Part shown: piece by piece, positions 22,269 through 32,712 of the stretch
Numbering within the stretch: the stretch's first letter is position 1
How the letters are laid out: every line of letters starts with the position of its first letter
NCBI GenBank assembly: GCA_037349105.1
Contig: JAYJMM010000112.1
Location: 3,162,001 to 3,226,000 of the forward strand
Direction of reading: 5' to 3'
Source: Limnomonas spitsbergensis
Taxonomy: Eukaryota; Chlorophyta; Chlorophyceae; Chlamydomonadales
Length of the DNA stretch: 64,000 bases
The notes under the pieces: model-generated
The model's database searches: none
Seen by the model: only the letters and a program-made list of their open reading frames with translations
What the model was told of the DNA's origin: nothing
Position numbers and translations under genes: made by a program

Positions 22269-24542
22269 ATGACTGACGAATCAGAGGATGAACATGGCAG
22301 TGTAATGTCTGTTCAGGCCAAGCATGATCAAGACTTAGAGATTGCGATCATCAAAAAGGAACTAGAGGATATGACTGCGCGGGACCAGATCCATTTGTTA
22401 ATGCGATCTAAGGTCAGAGATAAAGACGGTTTGATAATCACTGATTTGCTATATTTGAGTAAGAATGAGCAAAGAAGCCTACGCAACGCGATTAGACATG
22501 CTAAGCGATGCGAGAGTGATAGGGAACTGAGGATGAACCAAGAGCATAGGGAGGTTTCGGAAAGGAACGCTACTGAAGATAAAGAAGCACAACGCAAAGC
22601 TGATCTTGCTGTGCAAAATGAAGAGGAAATGGCTTACTATAAATTACAGAGTGACTATAACTGGGCATCAGTTGAGTTAGCAGCTACCCCAAAGATTATT
22701 ATGATCCCTGTTAGTGACGACAATTATGACGATAGAATTCCCTTTTCTTCAATGGACAATCCTGCTTACAACCTAAAAAAATCTGCAGCCGATTATTCAG
22801 CCAGTAAGCTTAACCAATGTGCATACGTTACGAAGAGATCTGGGCAAACTAGTGAGCATAGCGATTCACTATCAATCAAAGGTGAAGATGGTTATCAAGG
22901 AGGAGTGCCCGTATTGAATTTTATTGCAAAGAAACTTAGAGCAGATGGGACTTTCTCACCAAGCTGCGATAGCTCCAATAATTTCTCAGCTATAGGAGAA
23001 GGAGACCAAGCAGCGGGATCCGAGCACATCACTCCGAAAGAAGGATATGTCCAAAGTCAAGTTCAGAGAATGAATACTGCGAATAATACTGGGTATAAGT
23101 CAGCAGTCAGTGCGTTCAGCAAAACGCCACCACCGCCAGTACAAACTCCAATCAGTGGTCAACCAATTAATCATGACACTGTTGGGGTAGGTCGAGGGGT
23201 AAAACAAGAACAGTCAGACGTTCCCCAGCGGTATTCTAGAGAAGAAAAAGAAAAGTTTTATGCTAGGGAAAACGAGTCCTTGAGAAATCAAATAGAACAA
23301 CTTAAAATTCAGAATGATCGTTACGCTAAAGTGGCACGTGACAGCTCACCTGAATTATTGTTTGCTGTCCCAAATACTGGAATCAAAAATGAACATTTTG
23401 CATCTGGTCAACGCAACAGTCCCTCTGCTAACGCCTCTCACTCCTATAAAAAGGAAGTTAAACATGAGCCACCCCAAGAAACCAGTGACTTAGGAAAATT
23501 TGCAAATTCCGAAGTAGAACTACCTCGCAAAGATGAGGTAGTGGGAGTTGAGACTGCCATGTATATCCATGCAGACATGACTCCTACCATCATGGCGCTT
23601 GAGGTAGTGGTAGTTGAGACCGCCATGCAGAATCCTGAGTACGCGCCTCACGATGTTCTGACACATAAAGAGCTTGAAGGTGTGCCGGCCAATCATGCTG
23701 AGATTGCTTGCTCGTGGTCAAGACCCGAGCTGATTAGTAAACTTGAGAGGACTATGCTAGAGTTCGCACAACCACAGACTAAGGGTTACTATATGCATCT
23801 TCGTCAAGAGGAGCACATTCTCAAGGTTCTCATAGACATTCCGGACCAAATTAGGGTGATCAGCAATAAACTTGCATTCTTGTGGTTAAACGAATTAATG
23901 GCAGTTCACGAGTTCCTGGACGATAGCTTAAAGAGTTCTTTGTTTATAGCCATGCACAGCCATGAGGAGCTGCCTCCCGTCATTAAACCGCATGAGCAAT
24001 GGCAAGTTGAAATTGCCATGCACAGTCATGTAGAGCTGCCTTCCGCTTTCATGGTGCACGAGGTGATGATTTACTCAGAAACTCCCTTGTCCACACATCC
24101 CCCAGCATATGACATCATCAATGTGTGCTCCTCCAAAGCCAAGCCCATGCAGGAAACTGATTCCGTTGAGAAGTACAAGACCACACGAGGTGGAGAGGGC
24201 AACAGCATGCCGCGTTCCTCCGGGCCCATCCTGATTAACAGTGCTCCACGAATTTGGTCACTCATGGCTTCAAAGGTGAAGGGTTTGTTTGGGACAGGCC
24301 TAGACAAACACACTGATGTCCCTAAGATTCAAGACAGAGACACCCGTCCCCATGAAGAACCAGGTGGAAGTATGCAACCTACAGGGTATAGAGCTGAGAC
24401 TTCCTTCGACAGTTACCCAGTCAGTAAAGAGCGTGTCATTGAAACAGAAGAGCTCAGTGAGATTTCCTCAGGCCTAGAGACTCCGGTGCGCATGGTGCAT
24501 GAGGTACACCGACAGAGTGGGAATTTTATGATGGATTCATAG
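22269..24542 (+). CDS. Gag-like ORF of the LTR-type element
   Basis: 757 residues from the ATG at 22269; an in-frame ATG at 22176 would add 31, but those residues lie in the leader next to the LTR. It starts with an acidic segment (MTDESEDEHGSV), then a charged Lys/Glu-rich coiled-coil-like region to about residue 150, then low-complexity Ser/Asn/Gln-rich sequence and a second coiled coil (REEKEKFYARENESLRNQIE). The C-terminal half has internally repeated VVVETAM and IAMHSHEELP motifs. No CCHC zinc knuckle, protease DTG or polymerase motif is visible. By position after the 5' LTR it is the gag equivalent; it is intact, unlike the downstream frames. Function beyond that is inference. Confidence 0.6.
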   Translation: MTDESEDEHGSVMSVQAKHDQDLEIAIIKKELEDMTARDQIHLLMRSKVRDKDGLIITDLLYLSKNEQRSLRNAIRHAKRCESDRELRMNQEHREVSERNATEDKEAQRKADLAVQNEEEMAYYKLQSDYNWASVELAATPKIIMIPVSDDNYDDRIPFSSMDNPAYNLKKSAADYSASKLNQCAYVTKRSGQTSEHSDSLSIKGEDGYQGGVPVLNFIAKKLRADGTFSPSCDSSNNFSAIGEGDQAAGSEHITPKEGYVQSQVQRMNTANNTGYKSAVSAFSKTPPPPVQTPISGQPINHDTVGVGRGVKQEQSDVPQRYSREEKEKFYARENESLRNQIEQLKIQNDRYAKVARDSSPELLFAVPNTGIKNEHFASGQRNSPSANASHSYKKEVKHEPPQETSDLGKFANSEVELPRKDEVVGVETAMYIHADMTPTIMALEVVVVETAMQNPEYAPHDVLTHKELEGVPANHAEIACSWSRPELISKLERTMLEFAQPQTKGYYMHLRQEEHILKVLIDIPDQIRVISNKLAFLWLNELMAVHEFLDDSLKSSLFIAMHSHEELPPVIKPHEQWQVEIAMHSHVELPSAFMVHEVMIYSETPLSTHPPAYDIINVCSSKAKPMQETDSVEKYKTTRGGEGNSMPRSSGPILINSAPRIWSLMASKVKGLFGTGLDKHTDVPKIQDRDTRPHEEPGGSMQPTGYRAETSFDSYPVSKERVIETEELSEISSGLETPVRMVHEVHRQSGNFMMDS

Positions 24543-25816
24543 GGGCCTAAAACACAGGTTCCAATGGCTTCTAATTTGTGCTTTGAGCAAAGCAAACCTC
24601 CATTTGAAATTAAATCCTGTCACGCCTGGTCAGTCGCCAGTGCCCCATCGATCCAAGCACCGAAACAAGTCGGTTGAAAATGTGGACCATGCAGAGCGTG
24701 ATCCGAACCAGTTCACACTTTCATCCGCACAGAGCATTGCGAAGTCGGAGCTTAGCCAGATGTGAATTGACACCGGTGAATTGACACCACTGCAAGATGC
24801 TTGACCACTTCGAGACGCTTGCTCCCTTACTTCCTACCCAAAGCCAGGATGTACACCTTCTTCGTGCGGCCCTGGATAAACCAGCGGTTAAGGGGTTCCA
24901 CAGCCCCCACCTTCGGTAGCGTGGCAGCGGCATGGTGATGTTCGGTTGACCTGTCCTTGGTCAATGTCAGGTTGTTAATTTCTTTTGTTTCCTTCTTGCA
25001 TGGTGACCCATGCAATGAAAGTAGCACTGCCCGTTATAGCAGTTGGCTGGTGCCTCTAGATGCTAGTTGTAATGCCGCTGTTGTTCTTGCCTTCTCGACT
25101 TTGTTTGACTTTCTTAGAGATATGTACTGTGTGTATTGCAATCTGCTATGCTGTACATTCCTGCTGATACAAACAGCGTGTTCATACCTGCTGGTTACTA
25201 CCTGCTTGTTCACACTGGTGGTACGCCCCTGAATGTTCACACATATTGTATGCACCTGGTGGTACACACCTGTTCATACTTCCGTGAAATTCACACCTAG
25301 TTGTACGTACTCCCAGTTCACACTTGGTTGAGGACCACAGAGGTTACAACTACCGTGATGTGCTGTCTTTTTCAGTAGACATATGCGCAAACACTAACTC
25401 CTAATTCCTGATAGGACTGTAATAAATGCAGTCTCCTGCAGGACTGCTAAGCTTGCCTATTGTCCAGCTCAGAGCTGGTTTATGGTCACAGCTCAGAGCT
25501 GGGGGGGGATGTCTGTACATATGCATGCTTTATTCATGCTCTTTGCTTAAAACTTTTCCCTACCCATGGTTTCTCCCATGTGCAGAATGGTCCAGTGAGT
25601 AATCAATCGCCAACCGAATGCAGCGCACACTGCAGCGCACAACGTATTGAGCAAGCTTCTGCATAATACTACTGTGTGTTTGCACAGTACTACTGCAGAC
25701 TCCCCAAACCGGTGTAGTGAACCCTCGTCGCGTAATGTCTCAAGTGCAGTTTAGATGTGCTATGTTTGACGATACTGTTAAGGCAACCGAAAGAGTACTC
25801 GGGCTAGTAGAACGCC
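24543..25816. other. Element interior without recognisable coding sequence
   Basis: No family motif seen. Repeats of short CACACCTGGTGGTACAC-like units occur at 25215-25330. A G-run AGCTCAGAGCTGGGGGGGGA lies at 25485-25505 and resembles a polypurine tract, but it is 4 kb from the 3' LTR. Confidence 0.45.
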
Positions 25817-26563
25817 ATGTACTGCAGTCCTACCAGAGCTGGGGATGTACTGGGACTTAAAATGGGGGACTCTGTTGACCCTGATGTGCAGCAGCATCAC
25901 CTATCCCAGCAGCAGCAACAGCATCATCTTGCTGAAAAGAATAAAATCAAGAACCAAGAAAGAGACAGGTTAGCTAATTGGGACCATGCAAATATTAGAG
26001 AGTTCACTGGTTATGAGTTTTGTTCTGGTCCCGCGTGGTCCCCATCTTTAGGGGGACCCGGGATGCGCCCTGGGCCCCCACGTGTCGGGGGCCCCGGGCC
26101 ACGCCGTGAGTCTCCACCTGTCGGAAACTCTGGCAGAACAGCTACTGTGCCTCCATTTGTTGGAGGCCAGAGCCCTGTGAATCCTCCACCTGTCGGAGGT
26201 TCCAGAAGAGTTGATGGGCCCCCATATGTCGGGGGCCCCAGCTTCATTAGTGAGCCTCTAAATGTTGGAGGCTCCCTTAGCAACCGTGGGCCCTCACATG
26301 TCGAGGGCCCCGGACCTAGCATTAGGCTTCCAATTGCCGGAAGCTCTAGCAGTGGCCCAGCTGGTGGCTATTCGCAATGCTTTAGCGCTAGAGAGCTGGG
26401 GATCTCAGTGGGAACCCCTGTTGAATGGGATCAAATTCCCTCACAGCTTCTCCACCTCTATAGAGTAGCTCAGGATGCGGAGGCCGTGATTGAGTTCTGG
26501 CATGAGCAGTCGACCCGTTTCGGAGAGGACTGTGTTGCTATTTCAGCAAAGGCGCCTAATTAG
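25817..26563 (+). CDS. Pro/Gly-repeat ORF inside the element
   Basis: 248 residues. A Gln/His-rich start (HHLSQQQQQHHLAEKN) and a short charged segment precede eight 12-residue repeats of the type PPxVGGP encoded by 36-bp DNA repeats, then a tail (QLLHLYRVAQDAEAVIEFW). The DNA of each repeat is a hairpin (see the entry at 26037-26345). The reading frame ends at TAG 26561, shortly before methyltransferase motif I. It may be the N-terminal part of an ancestral methyltransferase-containing polyprotein. No homologue recognised. Confidence 0.5.
   Translation: MYCSPTRAGDVLGLKMGDSVDPDVQQHHLSQQQQQHHLAEKNKIKNQERDRLANWDHANIREFTGYEFCSGPAWSPSLGGPGMRPGPPRVGGPGPRRESPPVGNSGRTATVPPFVGGQSPVNPPPVGGSRRVDGPPYVGGPSFISEPLNVGGSLSNRGPSHVEGPGPSIRLPIAGSSSSGPAGGYSQCFSARELGISVGTPVEWDQIPSQLLHLYRVAQDAEAVIEFWHEQSTRFGEDCVAISAKAPN
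26037..26345. repeat. 36-bp-period array of eight covarying stem-loops plus one
   Basis: Hairpins start at about 26072, 26108, 26147, 26181, 26216, 26252, 26288 and 26325. The 7-nt loops are ACGTGTC, ACCTGTC, ATTTGTT, ACCTGTC, ATATGTC, AAATGTT, ACATGTC and AATTGCC. Stem arms differ between units but pair within each: GGGCCCCC/GGGGGCCC, GCCTCC/GGAGGC, GGGCCCTC/GAGGGCCC, GAGCCTCT/GGAGGCTC with one G-T. A related hairpin GGTCCCC/GGGGACC precedes the array at 26037-26058. Confidence 0.88.
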
Positions 26564-26708
26564 GTGGCTGCTCTGTCCCCGGGCCATGTTTTCGATGAGG
26601 AAATGGAGGTTTTCGGAGTTGTCCTTAGCTTTGTCAAAGGTCGCCACACTGACTATGCCTCTTATCAGAGCTGGTGGCTGTGCAGTCCGAAGCTGATAGC
26701 CTCATGAA

Positions 26709-27728
26709 TGTTGACCGTCGCTAGAAATTTTCGCAGTTCAGATGACTGTTACGTAATGGAATTAAAATCAACCGATACTTTTATTGCGATTCAGACTCTT
26801 CTGCTAGAAAGATAGCAATGCATAGAGTAAGATTACTTCGCCAGCAATATCCTACACTTTTAAATAAAGATGTGTGCCTCAATTCTTTCACTGACCCTCC
26901 GCAGGATGTATACAAGATCGAAGAGTCATATCTTCTTAACATCGGCTCTTTAGACGGGTGTCAATGGCTGCTGTATGCAGGATTTATGTGTTCTGACCTT
27001 TCTTCTGTTGGGTTAAAAACTGGACTACATGGTACTAAAAGTTATACTTTCTTCCCAATTCTCAAGATATTGGGTACAACTCAAGCTCTACAAGTTCATC
27101 AAGCTCCTGTGGTTTATTTTATAGAGAACACGACAATACAATTCGCCAAGGGTCAATCTGCTGATATGCGTGAATCATATACTGAATTATGTGAGCGTCT
27201 GGGCATCCCTGTTACATTTGACGTTGTTGCTGTTGGTGTTGTTGCTCACTGGTTATGGAATTATTGGTGCAACATCTGTGCGCCTACTGCCTTGCTATTG
27301 ATCTGAATTCCTTTGTCAGGGATCCTGATCTTCGACTTGCAGACGTTCTGGAGCCCAACCGTCAAGCGCAACTGTGCAAATTGGAGCACCGCTATCCTTA
27401 CCACGCTGTCAACAGAAAAGGCCACCTACTTCAAGTGTTACCTACTCTGGTTGCATGAGTTCACTCATGGGCCTTCAGCAGAGACGGTGCGGGGCTAGTT
27501 TGGGAAGACAACAAACTGTTTGACCTAAATAATTTAGAAATAGAACGGATTCTTGGCTACCGTATGCAGATCACTGCACTTCAGGCAAGGGTGCTTCTTT
27601 CGATGCTAGACACAAAGTCAATGGAGGAGCTTTTGATGCAAACGCCGCAAGTCATCTTATTGCTACCAGCTTTGCATATAGAGCTGCTAATATCGTGCAG
27701 CCCTCGCAACATAAGTTAGTTGCTGCAG
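26709..27728 (+). pseudogene. C5-cytosine DNA methyltransferase domain, degenerate
   Basis: Family motifs appear in order across shifting frames: motif I-like LEIFA at about 26721; LLRNGIKINRYFYCDSD (motif II acidic region) at 26746-26796; LLYAGFMCSDLSSVG (motif IV, nucleophile Cys kept but Pro of PC replaced by Met) near 26970; YFIENTT (motif VI, ENV-like) near 27115; DVVAVGVVAHWLWNYW (motif VIII region, where related retroelement enzymes have RxR) near 27225; and a C-terminal PTLVA..VHSWAF..LVWE..ERILGY at about 27445-27560. Defects: a frameshift between motifs I and II, an in-frame TGA at 26743, a frameshift near 27290 and a TGA at 27456. The longest uninterrupted piece is 26818-27306. It would methylate DNA cytosine if active; this copy is not. 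Family assignment rests on motif order and memory of alignments. Confidence 0.7.
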
Positions 27729-29643
27729 TTTCTTGCCTAGAGCTGGGGGGGAAACGAAATCCTGATCAAAATTTGACAAAATTTATTTGCATTAGTAGCT
27801 GACATGATTTTGCATGCAGCTCAGGCAGAAGCTGCAGAATTGTCTGAGGTAGACATTCAATCTGTTAATGAGGAAGATGATGTTGACATTAATGCAAAGG
27901 ATGCCACTCAGGATGGTGCAATTCATCGTGTTGCGGCACCCAAAATTGCTGTTGCACCCAAAATTATTGCTGCACCAAACCATCCTAAATTAACCTTCAT
28001 TCCGGTACCACTGAGAATGGGGGCAAGGGATAGGCAACCCGTTCGTTCGTTTAATGCGCTGTCCTCTTTGTCCTCATGTCCTATTGCTGTGTGCTGACTT
28101 GATCTTGCATACAGCTCAAACATTAGCTGCTGAGTTGATATATGTAGTTGTGTTGCATAATCACCCTGTTTGGCCGGTGAAAAGTGCGTAAGTCAGTGCG
28201 GTACCTACATAAAACGTTATATTTAAAAATAAATTAGATATGGACCTGCCTTGGAGTGATATGTGTACTGTGTAACTGTACATACGGGTAATGGTGCTAA
28301 TTTGAGTTCTGCTAGCCACTCTGACCTTGAGACCCAGTGATGACTCCAAATGCGGTGGGAAAACTGCCACTGCCATGTGCTAAAATTACCTGGTCAGTGA
28401 AATTGTGGCTTAATTACGGCCAAAAGTCAACGATCCTGCATGGTTACCATTTTATGGTTGGAAGAAGCCATTTTGTTGTTTAGCATTGTGATACGCCGCT
28501 CTATTCTAAAACTGCGGCCTAGATCTTACCTCTATCTGATAGCTAGGTGTTGAAGGACTGCTTGTACTCTGCTGCCATACCTGTTGGGGTCATAATGTCA
28601 GGCCCAGTGTGGTCCTACCGGTGCCGCCGCAAGGATGTGATACCCAGAGCTGGGACAGTTTTAAACCATGACCTGCTTCCCATGCCGCTTGTATGATCAT
28701 GATGATCTGAGAATTTAAAATTCTGTTAGATTGTGATTTACACCCTGTGTCAATCATAATCCTACGAGAGCAGATCAATTAATTGTATTAATCAATTAAT
28801 TGTACTGTGACACAGGTTTGATTTTTAATCCACACTTTTAAATGGGTTCACACTTATGCATGTTCCTGTTGAATTTGGCTATGTTGAGTACCTTGCTGCA
28901 TTATGTACCCAAATTAAAGCTTTCTTACTGTAGCTGCTTTCGCCTGCAAGATCGGCTGTGGAGGATGTTACCTTGAAGACTAAGGCCCCAGCGCAACGGC
29001 GCCTGGGGACCGCAGCCCCATCCGGAATCAGTCCAAGGTCCTCGCCAATTACGGAGCTAGATGAAAATAGCATCAGCCACTGCCCTGGGATTTTTCTGGC
29101 AAGTCTTGAAACGTTTCTCCAGAGCTGGCTTAATTTGTGGAAGGTTCCTCAACTAGAACTGATTGGCTATTGCAATTTAGAACTCTAGTTACCATGGGCA
29201 ATTAACAATTGCGGTCAATTTGAAGATTTTGTGTGCATCCCACGCACGGCTGTTGTGCGTTTAGCTTTTAGCGTTTGTTTTGACTTGAGCTTGCGACGGT
29301 TATTTTTGGCTAAAGACAGTCTCAAGGCTTTCATCAGTAATGTGCTGATCTGTTTCTGCAGTGACCTTGAACCAAGGTAAAAAAAAATGTTATTTAGCTG
29401 ATTTGCTTCTCCAAAGTTCTATGATTGAACTGAGTAAAATTCGTAACTCTTTATGGTTAAGCTGTAGTCTTTTAAGAATTTTCCCTCGAAATTTTTCACC
29501 CTTTTTGACAGTCCTCTATAAGTGTCTCCTTCGTCTCTTATTTCGGACTGGGGGGGGAGTGAAAGGGTGTCTTTGATACTTGCTTTATTTGTTTGCTGTA
29601 CTTGCGCAATCATTTACTAGGCGCAGCGCTTAGCCCCGACAGC
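27729..29643. other. Element 3' interior
   Basis: Short open stretches (27804-28097, acidic then Pro/Ala-rich; 28958-29188) without recognisable family. AGAGCTGG recurs at about 27738, 28646 and 29119. GGACTGGGGGGGGAGTGAAA near 29548 is the best polypurine-tract candidate, about 75 bp before the right LTR. Confidence 0.4.
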
Positions 29644-30465
29644 TGTCATGCTGATGTAGCGCACCGCGCGTATTACTGAATTATCAGTTCCGTGTTTAAG
29701 GATTCCTGCAGTTGAACTCTGTTTACAGAACTGCTGTTGGAGTTACACTTTGTGTTTTCTCTGGATATCAGAGAAGTGTGTATTTTCACACTTTAGCCTC
29801 CTTCTTAGTGGCTGCTTGGTTTTCTGCTGCCACTATTTCTTTCTTACTTGAAGCCCTGATTTCGTAATCACCCTTTAATCTGAAGTTACATAGTCACTCC
29901 TCATCGAGCAAGCACAAACACTGCTCACTTTATTCCAGCAAGCACAAACACTGCTCGAATATCGATCCATCATACAGAACAAGCACAAACACTGTTCGAC
30001 CCTTCAGTCTAAGCAAGCACAAACACTGCTTAGTCTTGGAGGTCTTCTCTTGATATTTCGGCCCTTATCAGGCATTCTCCAGCCTTCCAGCTGGTTTACC
30101 ACCACCAACTCCATCAACACTTCATCAACAGCCAGTCCAGAGGCTCCAAGTCGACTCCTTGATAGATCATCAAACGAGTCTCCCCATCTGAAGATCGCCT
30201 ACAAGCGACTTCCCACTGAAGATCATCGTACCCTGTCACCAGTGTACTACAACTTCGACTGCTACTACAGTCACCTTCGGAAGGGTCGACCCATCAGGCA
30301 ATCTTGTCAACAGTAGAGAATAGTCAGGTAAGTAGTCCAGGGGATACTTATCTTAAATATATCGACTGATCCCCAGGTTTACAGCTGGGGATTCGAGTCT
30401 CAACAGCAGTGATCAGGAATCTGTCATATTCCTGAAGTCACAGCACCTTTTCTAAGACAAGAAAT
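29644..30465 (+). repeat. Right direct repeat (3' LTR)
   Basis: 822 bp, the partner of 21290-22111, with the same four-hairpin array at 29906-30034. Confidence 0.92.
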
Positions 30466-30700
30466 TGGTGGAGTAGGCTGAAATGCTGAATTAAGCTAAC
30501 AAACGAATGATGTTGTTATGTCAGTTCTGCATGCGGCCCTATATGTATCATGGACAAGAAATACATGTAGTTCTCCCCGCATTATTTACGATTCCTTCCA
30601 TGATTACCAAGGCGAGTGGTATTGTTATATGAAGATCAAGACTGCTGTAACTTACTTACATCAGTATCGGGCAGGAAAGGCCGAGCATTGCAAAAGTGTT

Positions 30701-30808
30701 TGTCCGAAGTGGGATTTGAACCCACGCTCTTTCGAACTAGTACATTCTTTCTGATGAGTACATCAGTAGTCCTGAAACTAGCGCCTTAGACCGCTCGGCC
30801 ATCCGGAC
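30701..30808 (-). tRNA. trnL-CAG: tRNA-Leu (CAG) with 28-nt intron
   Basis: Cloverleaf on the minus strand. The acceptor stem GTCCGGA pairs with TTCGGAC (one G-T), followed by discriminator A. D-arm GCC..GGC, A-box TGGCCGAGCGG, anticodon stem CTAGT/ACTAG, anticodon CAG at 30772-30774, an intron at about 30743-30770 in the usual place after position 37, a short variable arm with TTC/GAG, T-arm GTGGG-TTCAAAT-CCCAC (B-box GGTTCAAATCC). A TTTT run at 30691-30694 can terminate Pol III. Class II shape and anticodon agree on leucine. Confidence 0.93.
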
Positions 30809-31671
30809 ATATTTTAACACAGCTGACGATAGCTATATCGACAACCCTCTTACCCTGGCGCCCAACCCTCCTGAACGGACGGCCTAGGAGGTGTTCTTCA
30901 CACGGGGATTGGCCCTTCGAAGAAACTATTCTTCGTGACTGTTTTACTGTTTAGTACCGGTGTTGCATTGAAAAAAGGCGTAAAATCTCAAAACATGCGC
31001 CGAACATATGACAAAAATAAGAAGCACAACAAGCAGCTGTGCAGTTGTGGCGGAGCTATTTGAGTTCACGCAAAAAAGCAGGTTGACATGAATAAATGCC
31101 AGCGAAATAACATCCAACCTCTGCAAAGACATCAACGGGCGTTATGTACCATTGGTTAAATATGTATCGTAATTAGACACATCGTTGTCCTGAAGGCAGG
31201 AAGCAGCGAGATAGGTCCCCAAAAAGGTTTTGATGGGCCCCTCAGATTTTATTCTGATGACAGCAACTCTCTCTTGACATATTGGGCACATGCAGGCCGC
31301 TGTAAGATCCATATCACGTTTGTTGCGATATCAACGCGATCAGAAGAAGGTGGATCCATTCGGGGGGGGAATGGAGGCCTTCCTCCTGCATAGCTTAGAC
31401 CATAGAAAGTTTCGCTTAGACCATAGAAATGTTGAGAACCTTGCGGTTCCAAATCAGAACTGTTATAAATCATGTTCCATACCCCCCATCCCCCCCCTAA
31501 CCATTATACTGCATGGCAACGGTTGTGTCACAACGCCACGTTGATCCAACATGTTTTGGAGACAGGCGCTCCAACTTCCTTTGCCACCATCGCCTCAAAT
31601 GCATGCAGCACAAACCTGTCCAAACCCGCTGACAACGTCGGCAACCCTGCTTCTTCCCTTCGATGACTCCC
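30809..31671. other. Stretch upstream of the tRNA, no gene seen
   Basis: No conserved coding motif or clear repeat was recognised. AAGTTTCGCTTAGACCATAG-like short duplication at 31393-31430. Confidence 0.4.
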
Positions 31672-31905
31672 TCATCCCAGGGTGGGCCGGATGGTGAAGC
31701 GCCCTCGATGCTCTATCTTCGGAGGCCGCCGGACGTTGGGGAAGTTGGCTGGTGACAGCTCGGGCAAAGGGTCCGAGACCAGGACCTGAGCCACCTGAGG
31801 ACAAGACTGTGAGGAGAACCAGCCAGGCAGCTGGGGAGAAGGCTCGTGCCTCACCGAGTTGAAAGTGATGTCGGGAGACAACGACTCCTGGTATGTTGCT
31901 GTCAT
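31672..31905 (-). CDS. Possible extra 3' exon(s) of the kinase or separate small ORF with a GRFTI motif
   Basis: A minus-strand frame preceded by ACATACCAG runs ESLSPDITFNSVRHEPS to a stop at 31672 and ends PPKIEHRGRFTIRPTLG. The GRFTI motif is of the same kind as the three GRFx[VI] motifs in the kinase last exon at 34179-35815, and a strong donor CA|GTGAGT lies at 34199-34205 just before that exon's stop. Direct joining of the two is out of phase, so another exon would be needed. A 48-bp intron inside this stretch (GTGAGG..TCACAG) is also possible. Confidence 0.3.
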   Translation of the reverse strand: MTATYQESLSPDITFNSVRHEPSPQLPGWFSSQSCPQVAQVLVSDPLPELSPANFPNVRRPPKIEHRGRFTIRPTLG

Positions 31906-31959
31906 AGCGTGAGGCATATTGTCCGAGCCTAGGCTGCCTAGTGGGGAGAGGGCAGGAAG

Positions 31960-32090
31960 GGGGGGGGTGATGTTATCAGAAAGTGTGATGATACCAGAAG
32001 GGTGTGGCGATACCAGTTAGTGTGATGATTTCAGTCAGTGTGATGATGCCAGCAAGTGTGATGATGCCATGAAGTGGGATGATCAGGGAG
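31960..32090. repeat. 17-bp degenerate repeats
   Basis: Several copies of AGTGTGATGATRCCAGNA. The surrounding 31920-32300 is G-rich with telomere-like GGGTTAAGGGGGTTTGAGG. Confidence 0.7.
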
Positions 32091-32712
32091 GAGGGAGACG
32101 CAGGTAAGGCAACCGCCTAGCCTGCCTTGGGGACAGAGGTCTTTAGCAAGTGTGTGTGTGGGGGGGGGGGCAGTATCAGAAAACGTGTAAGTGGGTTAAG
32201 GGGGTTTGAGGTTTGAAGGGGGGAGGAGGGCGACACATGGGGTCAGGGGTTCAGGGTGAAAATGGAGGAAGGGGGAGGAGGGCGAAACATGGGGACAGGG
32301 TGGCGTGCTGGCAGCACCTCATGCTGTGCAGTCTAGGTACACAGCATCACAGAGAGGGCATCACACAGCGAGGATGAGCAACACAAGGACATACTCAAAA
32401 GTAGTGCTTATTGTGAGAGGCAAAGAAGGCTTTGGGGTTCGGAAGTCGACATGTCCAGGGTTAAGGGGTGAAGACAAAAACGGCTTCATGATTTCTACAT
32501 GCAATGCCCTCCAGGTGAAAAGGATGTGTGCTTTGTTCACCCCAGCCCACAAGCCGCAATGCAGGAGCGATATCCACACTTGAAAGCCACCGTCCACATC
32601 AGCCATTAGAGGCAGTAGCATCATCAGCAGCAGCACAAGACCCGTGGTAGAACATTGGGCATGTTAAAAACAACAGAGCTAAAAGAGAAAGCAAAAAAAA
32701 AAAAAAAAAAAA

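Larger units (their letters stand above)
21290..30465 (+). mobile_element. LTR-type retroelement derivative with methyltransferase remnant
   Basis: About 9.2 kb bounded by two 822-bp direct repeats that differ at about four positions, implying recent insertion. The interior holds a 757-residue gag-like ORF, a Pro/Gly-repeat ORF and a C5-cytosine methyltransferase pseudogene. I found no protease, reverse transcriptase, RNase H or integrase motifs, so it is probably non-autonomous. Retroelements carrying DNA methyltransferases are known from several eukaryotic algae. The direct repeats begin TGTCATG but do not end in CA, and no target-site duplication is obvious, so the exact ends are uncertain. 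AGAGCTGG recurs about eight times in the interior. Confidence 0.8.
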
